Assembly (NCBI RefSeq): GCF_018138145.1
Contig: NZ_CP073104.1
Span: 3,410,001 to 3,474,000, forward strand
DNA length: 64,000 nt
Origin: Pseudomonas sp. SCA2728.1_7
Lineage (GTDB): Bacteria > Pseudomonadota > Gammaproteobacteria > Pseudomonadales > Pseudomonadaceae
Direction: 5' to 3'
Shown: positions 10,725 through 18,025 of the stretch, in pieces
Layout of the letters: each line of letters opens with the position of its first letter
How positions within the stretch are numbered: position 1 is the first letter of the stretch
The notes under the pieces: generated by a model
Told to the model about the DNA's origin: nothing
Databases searched by the model: none
The model's input: the letters and a program-made list of their open reading frames with translations, nothing else
Translations under genes and position numbers: made by a program

Positions 10725-12020
10725 ATGAATGTTTTGATCATTGGCAGCGGTGGCCGTGAACACGCCCTGGCCTGGAAAGTGGCTCAGGATCCGCGTGTGC
10801 AGAAGGTTTTTGTTGCACCGGGCAACGCTGGCACCGCCATCGAAGCCAAGTGCGAAAACGTCGCCATCGACGTGCTGGCCCTTGAGCAACTGGCCGACTT
10901 TGCCGAGAAAAACGTTTCCCTGACCATCGTCGGCCCGGAAGTGCCACTGGTGGCTGGCGTTGTCGATCTGTTCCGCTCCCGTGGCCTGGACTGCTTCGGC
11001 CCGACCGCTGGTGCTGCGCAGCTGGAAGGTTCGAAAGCCTTCACCAAGGATTTCCTCGCGCGCCACAAGATCCCGACCGCCGACTACCAGAACTTCACCG
11101 AGATCGAGCCGGCTCTGGCTTATCTGCGTGAAAAAGGCGCACCGATCGTGATCAAGGCCGATGGCCTGGCCGCCGGTAAAGGCGTGATCGTCGCCATGAC
11201 CCTGGCTGAAGCCGAAGACGCCGTGCGTGACATGCTCGCTGGCAACGCTTTCGGTGACGCCGGTTCGCGTGTGGTCATCGAAGAATTCCTCGACGGCGAA
11301 GAAGCTTCGTTCATCGTCATGGTCGATGGCAAAAACGTTTTGCCGATGGCCACCAGCCAGGACCACAAACGTGTTGGCGACGGCGACAGCGGTCCGAACA
11401 CTGGCGGCATGGGTGCCTACTCCCCTGCCCCGGTGGTCACCGCCGACGTGCACCAGCGCGTGATGGATCTGGTTATCTGGCCGACCGTGCGCGGCATGGC
11501 CGATGAAGGCAATGTCTACACCGGTTTCCTTTACGCCGGTCTGATGATCGACAAGGCCGGTAACCCGAAGGTTATCGAGTTCAACTGCCGCTTCGGCGAT
11601 CCGGAAACCCAACCGGTGATGCTGCGTCTGCAATCGAGCCTGGTGCTGCTGGTCGAAGCCGCTCTGGCGCAAGCGCTGGACAAGATTGAAGCACAGTGGG
11701 ATCCACGTCCGAGCGTCGGTATCGTGCTGGCTGCTGGCGGTTACCCGGGCGACTACGCCAAGGGCGCCGCGATCAACGGTCTCGATGCTGCGGCGAAGCT
11801 GGAAGGCAAAGTCTTCCACGCCGGCACCGCACTGAAAGACGCTCAGGTTGTCACTGCCGGTGGTCGCGTGCTCTGCGCCACTGCAATGGGCGCCAGCGTC
11901 GGTGAAGCGCAGCAGCAAGCCTACAAGCTGGCGGCCGCCATCGACTGGGAAGGCTGCTTCTACCGCAAGGACATTGGCTACCGCGCCATTGCCCGTGAAC
12001 GTGGCGAAACCCAGGAATAA
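10725..12020 (+). CDS. purD: Phosphoribosylamine-glycine ligase (GAR synthetase)
   Basis: A 431-residue ATP-grasp ligase that joins glycine to phosphoribosylamine in purine synthesis. It opens with MNVLIIGSGGREHALAWK, the family nucleotide-fold motif. IVIKADGLAAGKGVIVA is the ATP-grasp loop, and SQDHKRVGDGDSGPNTGGMG and EFNCRFGDPETQ are substrate and metal sites. A 9-bp hairpin lies just after the stop. Placement after purH and directly before retS is conserved in Pseudomonas. Confidence 0.97.
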   Translation: MNVLIIGSGGREHALAWKVAQDPRVQKVFVAPGNAGTAIEAKCENVAIDVLALEQLADFAEKNVSLTIVGPEVPLVAGVVDLFRSRGLDCFGPTAGAAQLEGSKAFTKDFLARHKIPTADYQNFTEIEPALAYLREKGAPIVIKADGLAAGKGVIVAMTLAEAEDAVRDMLAGNAFGDAGSRVVIEEFLDGEEASFIVMVDGKNVLPMATSQDHKRVGDGDSGPNTGGMGAYSPAPVVTADVHQRVMDLVIWPTVRGMADEGNVYTGFLYAGLMIDKAGNPKVIEFNCRFGDPETQPVMLRLQSSLVLLVEAALAQALDKIEAQWDPRPSVGIVLAAGGYPGDYAKGAAINGLDAAAKLEGKVFHAGTALKDAQVVTAGGRVLCATAMGASVGEAQQQAYKLAAAIDWEGCFYRKDIGYRAIARERGETQE

Positions 12021-12034
12021 GCTGTCGATCAAGT

Positions 12035-12061
12035 CCGGCGAGGGATACCGTTCCTCGCCGG
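12035..12061 (+). terminator. Hairpin after purD, weak terminator
   Basis: A perfect 9-bp stem (ccggcgagg / cctcgccgg) with a 9-base loop. No T-run follows, so it may stabilise the 3' end rather than terminate well. It lies 59 bases before retS, so some read-through into retS is possible. Confidence 0.5.
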
Positions 12062-12119
12062 GCTGTTCCGCCGCCGCGCATCGTTATATTCTGGCATCAA
12101 CCTACGAAGGGATTTCGCC

Positions 12120-14894
12120 GTGCGCTGGCTCAGGATTGCCATAAGCTTCACCGTCACGATGCTGACCTTGCTCTGCATGCTCACGGCCCAGGCCGCGCAA
12201 GGCAGTGGCTGGTCGGTATTGCTCGACGATCAGGGCAATCTGCAACTGAGCGATATCCGCTCCGCTCGCTACACCAATCAATTCAGCCCCATCGACCTTG
12301 ACCGCCTCACTGCGTCCGAGCCCGATGGCGCATTGTGGTTGCGTTTCCGGCTGGCGCCGGGCAAGCACGAACAAGTGCTGCGCATCTTCGCCCCTGACCT
12401 GTCAAAGCTCAGTCTCTACGTGCTCGACGGCGACCAGCTGATCGAGCAACGCAACACCGGCACCGATCAGCCACAGGCCGAACGACCGTTGCCGAGCAGC
12501 GACTTCATGCTGCCACTGCCACAGAGCGACAAACCTCTCGACGTCTATCTGCGTCTGGTCTCCGATCATCAGTTGCGCCCGCACGTGACTCTGCAATCAG
12601 CGGTGATGAGCGCGGCCAACCATAACCAGACGCTGGTCTTCGGTTTACTGTTCGGCTGCCTCGGCATGCTGCTGTTGCACAACCTGGTGCGCTACGCCTA
12701 TTCCCGCTCGCGCAGCAGTTTGTGGCTGGCGGTCTGCGAAGGCTTGTTGGGCCTGAGCCTGTTGCTGCTGCTCAACCTCGCCGGTCCCTGGCTGCCGAAC
12801 TGGCATGCGGTGCAGACGCCGGGCGCCTATCTCGCGTTGCTGCTGACCGCTCCGGCCGGGTTGATGTTCGCCTATCGCTTCTTCGCTCCGCTTGGCCCGC
12901 ACCCGCTGAACAAACTGTTGATTGGCGACATCCTGTTTATCGTGACCTGCAGCCTGTTGCTGTTGTTCGTCAACACCCTGCCGCTGAACATCATCACTTA
13001 TGCACTGGTGGCGCTGGCCGGCCTGAGCATGTTGTTCGTCGCGTTCTATCACTGGCAGAAGGGCTACCGTCCGGCGCGGTTGTTCGTCGCGGCGATGGTG
13101 GTGTTCAACATCGGCACATTGATCATTCTGCCTGCCTTGCTGGGGCTGACGCTGGTGTCACCGCAAGGCCTGATCATGACCCTGATGGCATTCATCTGCA
13201 TCAGCGGTCTGTTGATGAGCATCGCTCTGGGTGAACGTCAGCGCAGCATCACCGAAAGCCGTTTCAGCGTCAGCCGCGACCTTGCCGCGAGCAATGCAGA
13301 GATCAACGCCAAAGCCGAATTTCTCGCCAAGATCAGTCACGAAATCCGCACGCCGATGAACGGCGTGCTGGGCATGACCGAACTGCTGCTGGGTACGCCG
13401 CTGTCGGTCAAGCAACGCGACTACGTGCAGACCATCCACAGCGCCGGCAACGAACTGCTGACACTGATCAACGAGATCCTCGACATCTCCAAGCTCGAAT
13501 CCGGGCAGATCGAACTGGACGACGTGCAGTTCGACCTCAACGCCTTGATCGATGACTGCCTGAGCATCTACCGCGCCAAGGCCGAACAACAGAACGTCGA
13601 GCTGATCAGCTTTATCCAGCCGCAAGTGCCGCGCGTAATCAGCGGCGACCCGACACGCCTGCGCCAGACCCTACTGAGCCTGCTGGAAAACGCCCTGAAG
13701 AAAACCGACGAAGGCGAAGTGCTGATCGTCGTCGCGCTCGACGAACGCAGCAGCAAGCCACGCCTGCGCATCGCCGTGCAGGACAGTGGCGCGCCAATGG
13801 AGCAGGAAGAGCGCGACGCACTGATGCACGCCGAACTGCACAGCAAACACTTCCTCTCGGCCAACCGCCTGGGCGGCAATCTGGGGCTGGTCATCGCGCG
13901 GCAACTGATCCGTTTGATGCAGGGCGAATTCGGTATCAAGAGCGGCGCCAGTCAGGGCAGCACGCTGTGGCTGACCCTGCCACTGGACCCCGATCGCCTC
14001 GAACACCCGACTTCCGATCTCGACAGTCCGCTGCAAGGCGCACGGGTGCTGGTGGTCGACGACAACGACACCTGCCGCAAAGTGCTGGTCCAGCAATGCA
14101 GTGCATGGGGGTTGAATGTCAGCGCGGTGCCTTCCGGCAAGGAAGCGTTGGCCTTGCTGCGAACCAAAGCGCACCTGCGTGATTACTTTGATGTGGTGCT
14201 GCTCGATCAGAACATGCCGGGCATGACCGGCATGCAGCTCGCGGCCAAGATCAAGGAAGACCCAAGCCTCAACCACGACATCCTGCTGATCATGCTCACC
14301 GGCATCAGCAATGCGCCGAGCAAGATCATCGCGCGCAACTCGGGGATCAAACGTATCCTCGCCAAACCGGTGGCCGGCTACACGCTCAAGACCACCCTGG
14401 CCGACGAACTCAATCAGCGCAATAAAGGCCAGGTGGTGTTTCAGCCGCAAGTGGTCACCCCGGCCACAGCTGCCAAAGTGCCAAGCGACTTCCGCATCCT
14501 CGTTGCCGAAGACAACACGATTTCGACCAAAGTGATTCGCGGCATGCTCGGCAAGCTCAACCTGCAACCGGACACCGCCGCCAACGGCGAAGAAGCGCTG
14601 CAAGCGATGAAAGCCCAGCGTTACGACCTGGTGCTGATGGACTGCGAAATGCCGATCCTCGATGGTTTCTCGGCGACCCAGCAATTGCGCGCCTGGGAAG
14701 TCAGCAATCAACGCATCCGCACGCCGATCGTGGCGTTGACGGCGCACATTCTCGCCGAGCACAAGGAGCGCGCGCGTCAGGCCGGAATGGATGGGCATAT
14801 GTCCAAGCCGGTGGAGTTGTCGCAATTGCGCGAGCTGATCGAGCATTGGGTTGCTCAGCGAGATCAGCAGAATCGGACGGCGTCGACGTTCTGA
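12120..14894 (+). CDS. retS: Hybrid sensor histidine kinase RetS
   Basis: 924 residues. It has a signal peptide (1-26), a 7TMR-DISMED2 periplasmic sensor (about 30-160), seven membrane helices (about 170-372), HisKA with FLAKISHEIRTPMNG (His407), an ATPase domain and two receiver domains with acceptor Asp696 and Asp842. In P. aeruginosa RetS the corresponding residues are, as I recall, His424, Asp713 and Asp858, an almost constant offset, and retS follows purD there too. RetS binds the kinase GacS and blocks the GacA-RsmY/Z pathway, favouring acute virulence over biofilm. The ATPase G1 box is atypical (VQDSGAPMEQEE instead of DxGxG) while the N box keeps ENALKKT. The start GTG at 12120 follows a gaaggg ribosome site. 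Confidence 0.92.
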   Translation: MRWLRIAISFTVTMLTLLCMLTAQAAQGSGWSVLLDDQGNLQLSDIRSARYTNQFSPIDLDRLTASEPDGALWLRFRLAPGKHEQVLRIFAPDLSKLSLYVLDGDQLIEQRNTGTDQPQAERPLPSSDFMLPLPQSDKPLDVYLRLVSDHQLRPHVTLQSAVMSAANHNQTLVFGLLFGCLGMLLLHNLVRYAYSRSRSSLWLAVCEGLLGLSLLLLLNLAGPWLPNWHAVQTPGAYLALLLTAPAGLMFAYRFFAPLGPHPLNKLLIGDILFIVTCSLLLLFVNTLPLNIITYALVALAGLSMLFVAFYHWQKGYRPARLFVAAMVVFNIGTLIILPALLGLTLVSPQGLIMTLMAFICISGLLMSIALGERQRSITESRFSVSRDLAASNAEINAKAEFLAKISHEIRTPMNGVLGMTELLLGTPLSVKQRDYVQTIHSAGNELLTLINEILDISKLESGQIELDDVQFDLNALIDDCLSIYRAKAEQQNVELISFIQPQVPRVISGDPTRLRQTLLSLLENALKKTDEGEVLIVVALDERSSKPRLRIAVQDSGAPMEQEERDALMHAELHSKHFLSANRLGGNLGLVIARQLIRLMQGEFGIKSGASQGSTLWLTLPLDPDRLEHPTSDLDSPLQGARVLVVDDNDTCRKVLVQQCSAWGLNVSAVPSGKEALALLRTKAHLRDYFDVVLLDQNMPGMTGMQLAAKIKEDPSLNHDILLIMLTGISNAPSKIIARNSGIKRILAKPVAGYTLKTTLADELNQRNKGQVVFQPQVVTPATAAKVPSDFRILVAEDNTISTKVIRGMLGKLNLQPDTAANGEEALQAMKAQRYDLVLMDCEMPILDGFSATQQLRAWEVSNQRIRTPIVALTAHILAEHKERARQAGMDGHMSKPVELSQLRELIEHWVAQRDQQNRTASTF

Positions 14895-14916
14895 GCAGGA
14901 TCGTATGGTTATTCGA

Positions 14917-15558
14917 TCAGATCTCCAAGCCATCAATATATTTGAGTGAGCCGGTGATGACGGAGTTTTTCACCTTTTCGCGAAACTGTGCGTAATGCAG
15001 CGTGTTGAATGTAATGGCAGCCATTTGTTCAACGCTGTTGTGGATAAGTGTTTCATCCTCGCTGAACAAGAAACCGCTGGTTTCTCTAACGATCTGGAAT
15101 TGACGGTGATAGATGCCCATTTTCACTTTGTTCGGGCCACTCATCACGCAGGGGATCATTTGAAAATATCCGACATTGGCACGCAGGCTCGTGGACTCGA
15201 ACAGCCTGAGTGCCAATGTGTTACGTTCCATCACCTGCAGCGCACGCCGCATGGGTTCGCAGAACTGCTCACCCAATACCGCCGCGATACGCTGCGTTGC
15301 CTGACCGGCCATCAGATTGTTGCGCGACGGCGTCAAGGTTTGCGGTTTCGGCACGTCCCATCCGACAAATTTCAGGACATTCCTGTAGTACTCGAACCAG
15401 TCCCCCGATAGCCCGTCCTCGAACGCCGCACGCGTTGCTCTTTGCGCATAGGCGGTGCTCATGTAGATGTCGTCTCGATGGCTCGCAGGCAGGCCACCGG
15501 CAAACGCCACGACACTGCCGCCCACCACCGCAGCCTGCGGTGTAATCAAGTCCTTCAT
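14917..15558 (-). CDS. Hypothetical protein, last member of a three-gene related set
   Basis: 213 residues, not recognised. It has no signal peptide or membrane helix, apart from a small hydrophobic N-terminal strand (QAAVVGGSVVAFAGGL). It shares a pattern with the two genes upstream: a hydrophobic AVVG-type start, an Ala-rich helix, then W[FY]xxYxxVLxxxGW (here DWFEYYRNVLKFVGW), a central helical part and a C-terminal strand-rich part. Its ATG overlaps the stop of the 233-residue gene by four bases, so the two are translationally coupled. It ends only 22 bases from the retS stop, facing it. The DNA is visibly less GC-rich than retS, which fits acquired DNA. Confidence 0.7.
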   Translation of the reverse strand: MKDLITPQAAVVGGSVVAFAGGLPASHRDDIYMSTAYAQRATRAAFEDGLSGDWFEYYRNVLKFVGWDVPKPQTLTPSRNNLMAGQATQRIAAVLGEQFCEPMRRALQVMERNTLALRLFESTSLRANVGYFQMIPCVMSGPNKVKMGIYHRQFQIVRETSGFLFSEDETLIHNSVEQMAAITFNTLHYAQFREKVKNSVITGSLKYIDGLEI

Positions 15559-16256
15559 GCCGTAATCTCCTTGGTCAGACTCAGCACGGCCACGCTGCCC
15601 GCAAGTTTGTCCCTGACTTTCCTGGCAATCGCCTCACGCGCGCCGCTGTAGCGAATGTCGGACAGACTTGCCCGGGCGTGATGCACATGGACCAAGCCTT
15701 GAACCTCTTCGCGTTGATACAACTGTTGAAATGGATTCTGGCTTAACTCGAGTGACGTCTCGAACTCAACAAACGCGCTTGCGATCGAATCGGCAGCATT
15801 CGCGACAATCACCAGTAGATGCACCTTCGCCAACGGCGCTGGCATGCTGTCCGACTTGGCCGTAGCCGATATTTTCATGAAACTGCGCAATCGCTGGATG
15901 GCGAGTTCGTCGCCCGGTATGTGTGCCATTCGCTGCAGAACTGCGCCCATTATTCGGGTTTCAGGCATCGCATCATTGCTTAACGCGGTATTGAAAAACT
16001 CCAGCGCCGACTGACTTCCGGGATTGCTGACCGGCCATGTCTGCTTCGACTTCTGATGGCGTAACCAGAAATCATCAAGGACACTCACGTACGTGCCGTA
16101 CCAATCCGGGGACAGGGATTTTTCACGTTTCTTATTGGCAACCAGTTGCGCCAGCAAAACCGAGTTGACCAGATCGCGATAAACTTCCAGCCGCTCACCA
16201 TCGGGAATAATCACCACGCAAGCCCCGACAACCAGAACTAAACATTCTTCATCCAT
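15555..16256 (-). CDS. Hypothetical protein, second member of the three-gene set
   Basis: 233 residues, not recognised. The hydrophobic opening (CLVLVVGACVVIIPDG) is followed by a helix with LLAQLVANKK, a phrase shared with the next gene upstream (LFATLVANKK), then DWYGTYVSVLDDFW, which matches the W[FY]xxY pattern of both neighbours. The C-terminal third ends with a basic helix (AREAIARKVRDKLAG) that aligns with KARLAIRTKLG in the upstream paralogue. A clear ggagg ribosome site precedes the ATG. A terminator-like hairpin lies between this gene and the 278-residue gene, so it may be expressed below that gene or separately. Confidence 0.7.
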   Translation of the reverse strand: MDEECLVLVVGACVVIIPDGERLEVYRDLVNSVLLAQLVANKKREKSLSPDWYGTYVSVLDDFWLRHQKSKQTWPVSNPGSQSALEFFNTALSNDAMPETRIMGAVLQRMAHIPGDELAIQRLRSFMKISATAKSDSMPAPLAKVHLLVIVANAADSIASAFVEFETSLELSQNPFQQLYQREEVQGLVHVHHARASLSDIRYSGAREAIARKVRDKLAGSVAVLSLTKEITA

Positions 16257-16270
16257 GTTAGGCCTCCGTA

Positions 16271-16300
16271 ATAAAAAGGGCAGTCGCCATGACTGCCCTT
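16271..16300 (-). terminator. Hairpin between the first and second genes of the set
   Basis: Read on the minus strand, a perfect 10-bp stem (aagggcagtc / gactgccctt) with a 5-base loop runs into a T tract (ttttta). It lies 8 bases after the 278-residue gene's stop and just before the ggagg of the next gene, so it could act as a partial terminator or attenuator. Confidence 0.75.
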
Positions 16301-16308
16301 CTTCTTAA

Positions 16309-17145
16309 TCAGATTTCATACTCTTCGATTTTCGATACCACGTTCAGACCTAGCTTGGTCCTGATGGCCAGGCGCGCCTTATCAGCAACCTCGGTATTCT
16401 TGGCAAAGATCGTTTCACCGGTGTACAACTTCACATTGCGAATATCCACATCGACAAACATAACTTTAGTGGAAGTATTGCGACGCAGAAAACGCACAGC
16501 TCCGACGGCCATGATGGCTTCGCCATTAACTTCGGTACAGACGCCAGCGGTGATGCCGCCAACGCCGTGGTTCAGCAGATTGCGTTCATACAGAGTCAAT
16601 GCGGTGTCGCGTTTTTTCAGAGCGGCGATCGCGTCGCCCGCCGTCTTCAGCATCAGCGCAGTTGCAGGACCAGGCACCGCAAGACCCGCGACCACCGAGC
16701 CGAGAATTTCCAGGACCAGTTTATCCATCCGTACGCTGGTGCCCGCAACCTCCAGATCGTTGTAGTACTTGGTGACAGGCGTCCAGCCTGAGTTGGTCAT
16801 GACCTCGCGAAACAGCAGATACCACTCCAGGCCCTGGCTTTCGAGCGGGAATTTCTTGTTGGCTACCAGTGTCGCGAAAAGAAAGGCATTTTGTGCGTCG
16901 GTCCGATTGTCATCCGTCAGATGGGCAGAAAATGCCAAAAGACCCTCGCCAACAACTGCCGCCTTTGTCGGCGCTTCCACGGCGTCACCCGAGTCAAGGG
17001 TCAAGGCAACACCACGACCTTGAATAGTTGGAACTTCATCAATTTCATATTGCTGCAAAGCACTAATGCAGTTGGCGACATAGAGTTGTTGCATTACTGG
17101 GTTATTCACTTTGAATTCCTTATCATCATTCAAGCAAGCCATCAT
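16309..17145 (-). CDS. Hypothetical protein, first and longest member of the three-gene set
   Basis: 278 residues from the double ATG at 17145/17142; not recognised. About 60 N-terminal residues have no counterpart in the two shorter paralogues. The shared part starts at KAAVVGEGLLAFSAHL and continues with LFATLVANKK, EWYLLFREVMTNSGW and a Gly/Ala-rich helix. It ends with a basic helix and EEYEI. The frame stays open upstream to a TTG at 17241 that would add a hydrophobic helix, but that DNA is low-complexity and I do not count it; no strong ribosome site is seen at either start. Paralogy within the trio is my reading by eye and is moderately sure. Confidence 0.65.
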   Translation of the reverse strand: MMACLNDDKEFKVNNPVMQQLYVANCISALQQYEIDEVPTIQGRGVALTLDSGDAVEAPTKAAVVGEGLLAFSAHLTDDNRTDAQNAFLFATLVANKKFPLESQGLEWYLLFREVMTNSGWTPVTKYYNDLEVAGTSVRMDKLVLEILGSVVAGLAVPGPATALMLKTAGDAIAALKKRDTALTLYERNLLNHGVGGITAGVCTEVNGEAIMAVGAVRFLRRNTSTKVMFVDVDIRNVKLYTGETIFAKNTEVADKARLAIRTKLGLNVVSKIEEYEI

Positions 17146-17337
17146 TAACTTGCGAAAACAACCATAACCAAAGATACCAACCCCCAACAAACCAAAACAT
17201 GTAACACCAATTACCAAAACAACAAATACCACAACTAACAAACAACTAAACTGACAACAACCAGTCTTTTAAAAGTCGATACCCCAACCCCGTAAAGCGC
17301 TGATAGACTCCATCCCCATTCTCCTTCCCTGCGAGAC

Positions 17338-17940
17338 ATGACCATGCTCCACGTGTTGTTCAGCGTTTACCTGAAGATGCTGGTGCTCTACAGCCCGTTC
17401 TTCGTGTTGTCCTGCTTTATCAGCCTGACCCGTGGTTACTCGCGCAAGGAGCAACGGCGCCTGGCCTGGAAAGTGGCGTTGGCGACGCTGGTTTCCAGCG
17501 TCTTGCTGTATCTGTTCGGGCGGGTGATTTTCGATGTGTTCGGCATCACCGTGGATGCATTCCGCATTGGTGCCGGCAGTGTGCTGTTCATTTCGGCGCT
17601 GGGCATGGCGCAGGGAAAACCGGCGGTGCAGGCCGACAACGTGCAGCAGGACGTCACCATCGTGCCGCTGACCATCCCGCTGACGGTTGGCCCGGGCACC
17701 ATCGGTGCCTTGCTGGTGATGGGCGTCAGCCAGCCGCATTGGGACGACAAGCTCACCGCGATCATCAGTATCGCGCTGGCCAGCTTCACGGTTGGCGTGG
17801 TGCTGTACCTGTCGAATCGTATCGAGCGGATTCTGGGGGATCAGGGATTGCAGATCGTCAGTCGTTTGATGGGATTGTTTGTCTGCGCCCTGGCGGCGCA
17901 GATCATTTTTACCGGGATTAAAGGCTATCTGGTGCCCTGA
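17338..17940 (+). CDS. MarC-family integral membrane protein
   Basis: 200 residues with about six membrane helices, the MarC/UPF0056 family signature. Recognisable parts are SPFFVLSCFISLT in helix 1, the loop PLTIPLTVGPGTIGALLVMG and the C-terminal helix RLMGLFVCALAAQIIFTGIKG. The substrate is unknown; the old link to multiple antibiotic resistance was not upheld. It points opposite to its minus-strand neighbours on both sides. In P. aeruginosa one small gene separates retS from the urea transporter genes and this may be its counterpart, which would make both flanking minus-strand loci insertions; that is an inference from memory. Confidence 0.9.
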   Translation: MTMLHVLFSVYLKMLVLYSPFFVLSCFISLTRGYSRKEQRRLAWKVALATLVSSVLLYLFGRVIFDVFGITVDAFRIGAGSVLFISALGMAQGKPAVQADNVQQDVTIVPLTIPLTVGPGTIGALLVMGVSQPHWDDKLTAIISIALASFTVGVVLYLSNRIERILGDQGLQIVSRLMGLFVCALAAQIIFTGIKGYLVP

Positions 17941-17970
17941 GGCCGCCCCCCGAGCGCGCCGGCCAAATTA

Positions 17971-18002
17971 AAACGCCGCGAACGACAACGTTCGCGGCGT
18001 TT
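17971..18002. terminator. Bidirectional terminator between marC and the toxin gene
   Basis: A perfect 14-bp stem (aaacgccgcgaacg / cgttcgcggcgttt) with an acaa loop and T-rich ends on both strands. It lies between the convergent marC and toxin genes and can stop both transcripts. Confidence 0.92.
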
Positions 18003-18025
18003 TGCTTTTCAGACGAATTCACCGG

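Noticed and set aside
17146..17241. N-terminal membrane-helix extension of the 278-residue unknown protein, from a TTG start
   Set aside because: The DNA is low-complexity and rich in T/G on the coding strand, there is no ribosome site at the TTG, and the paralogues lack a comparable helix.
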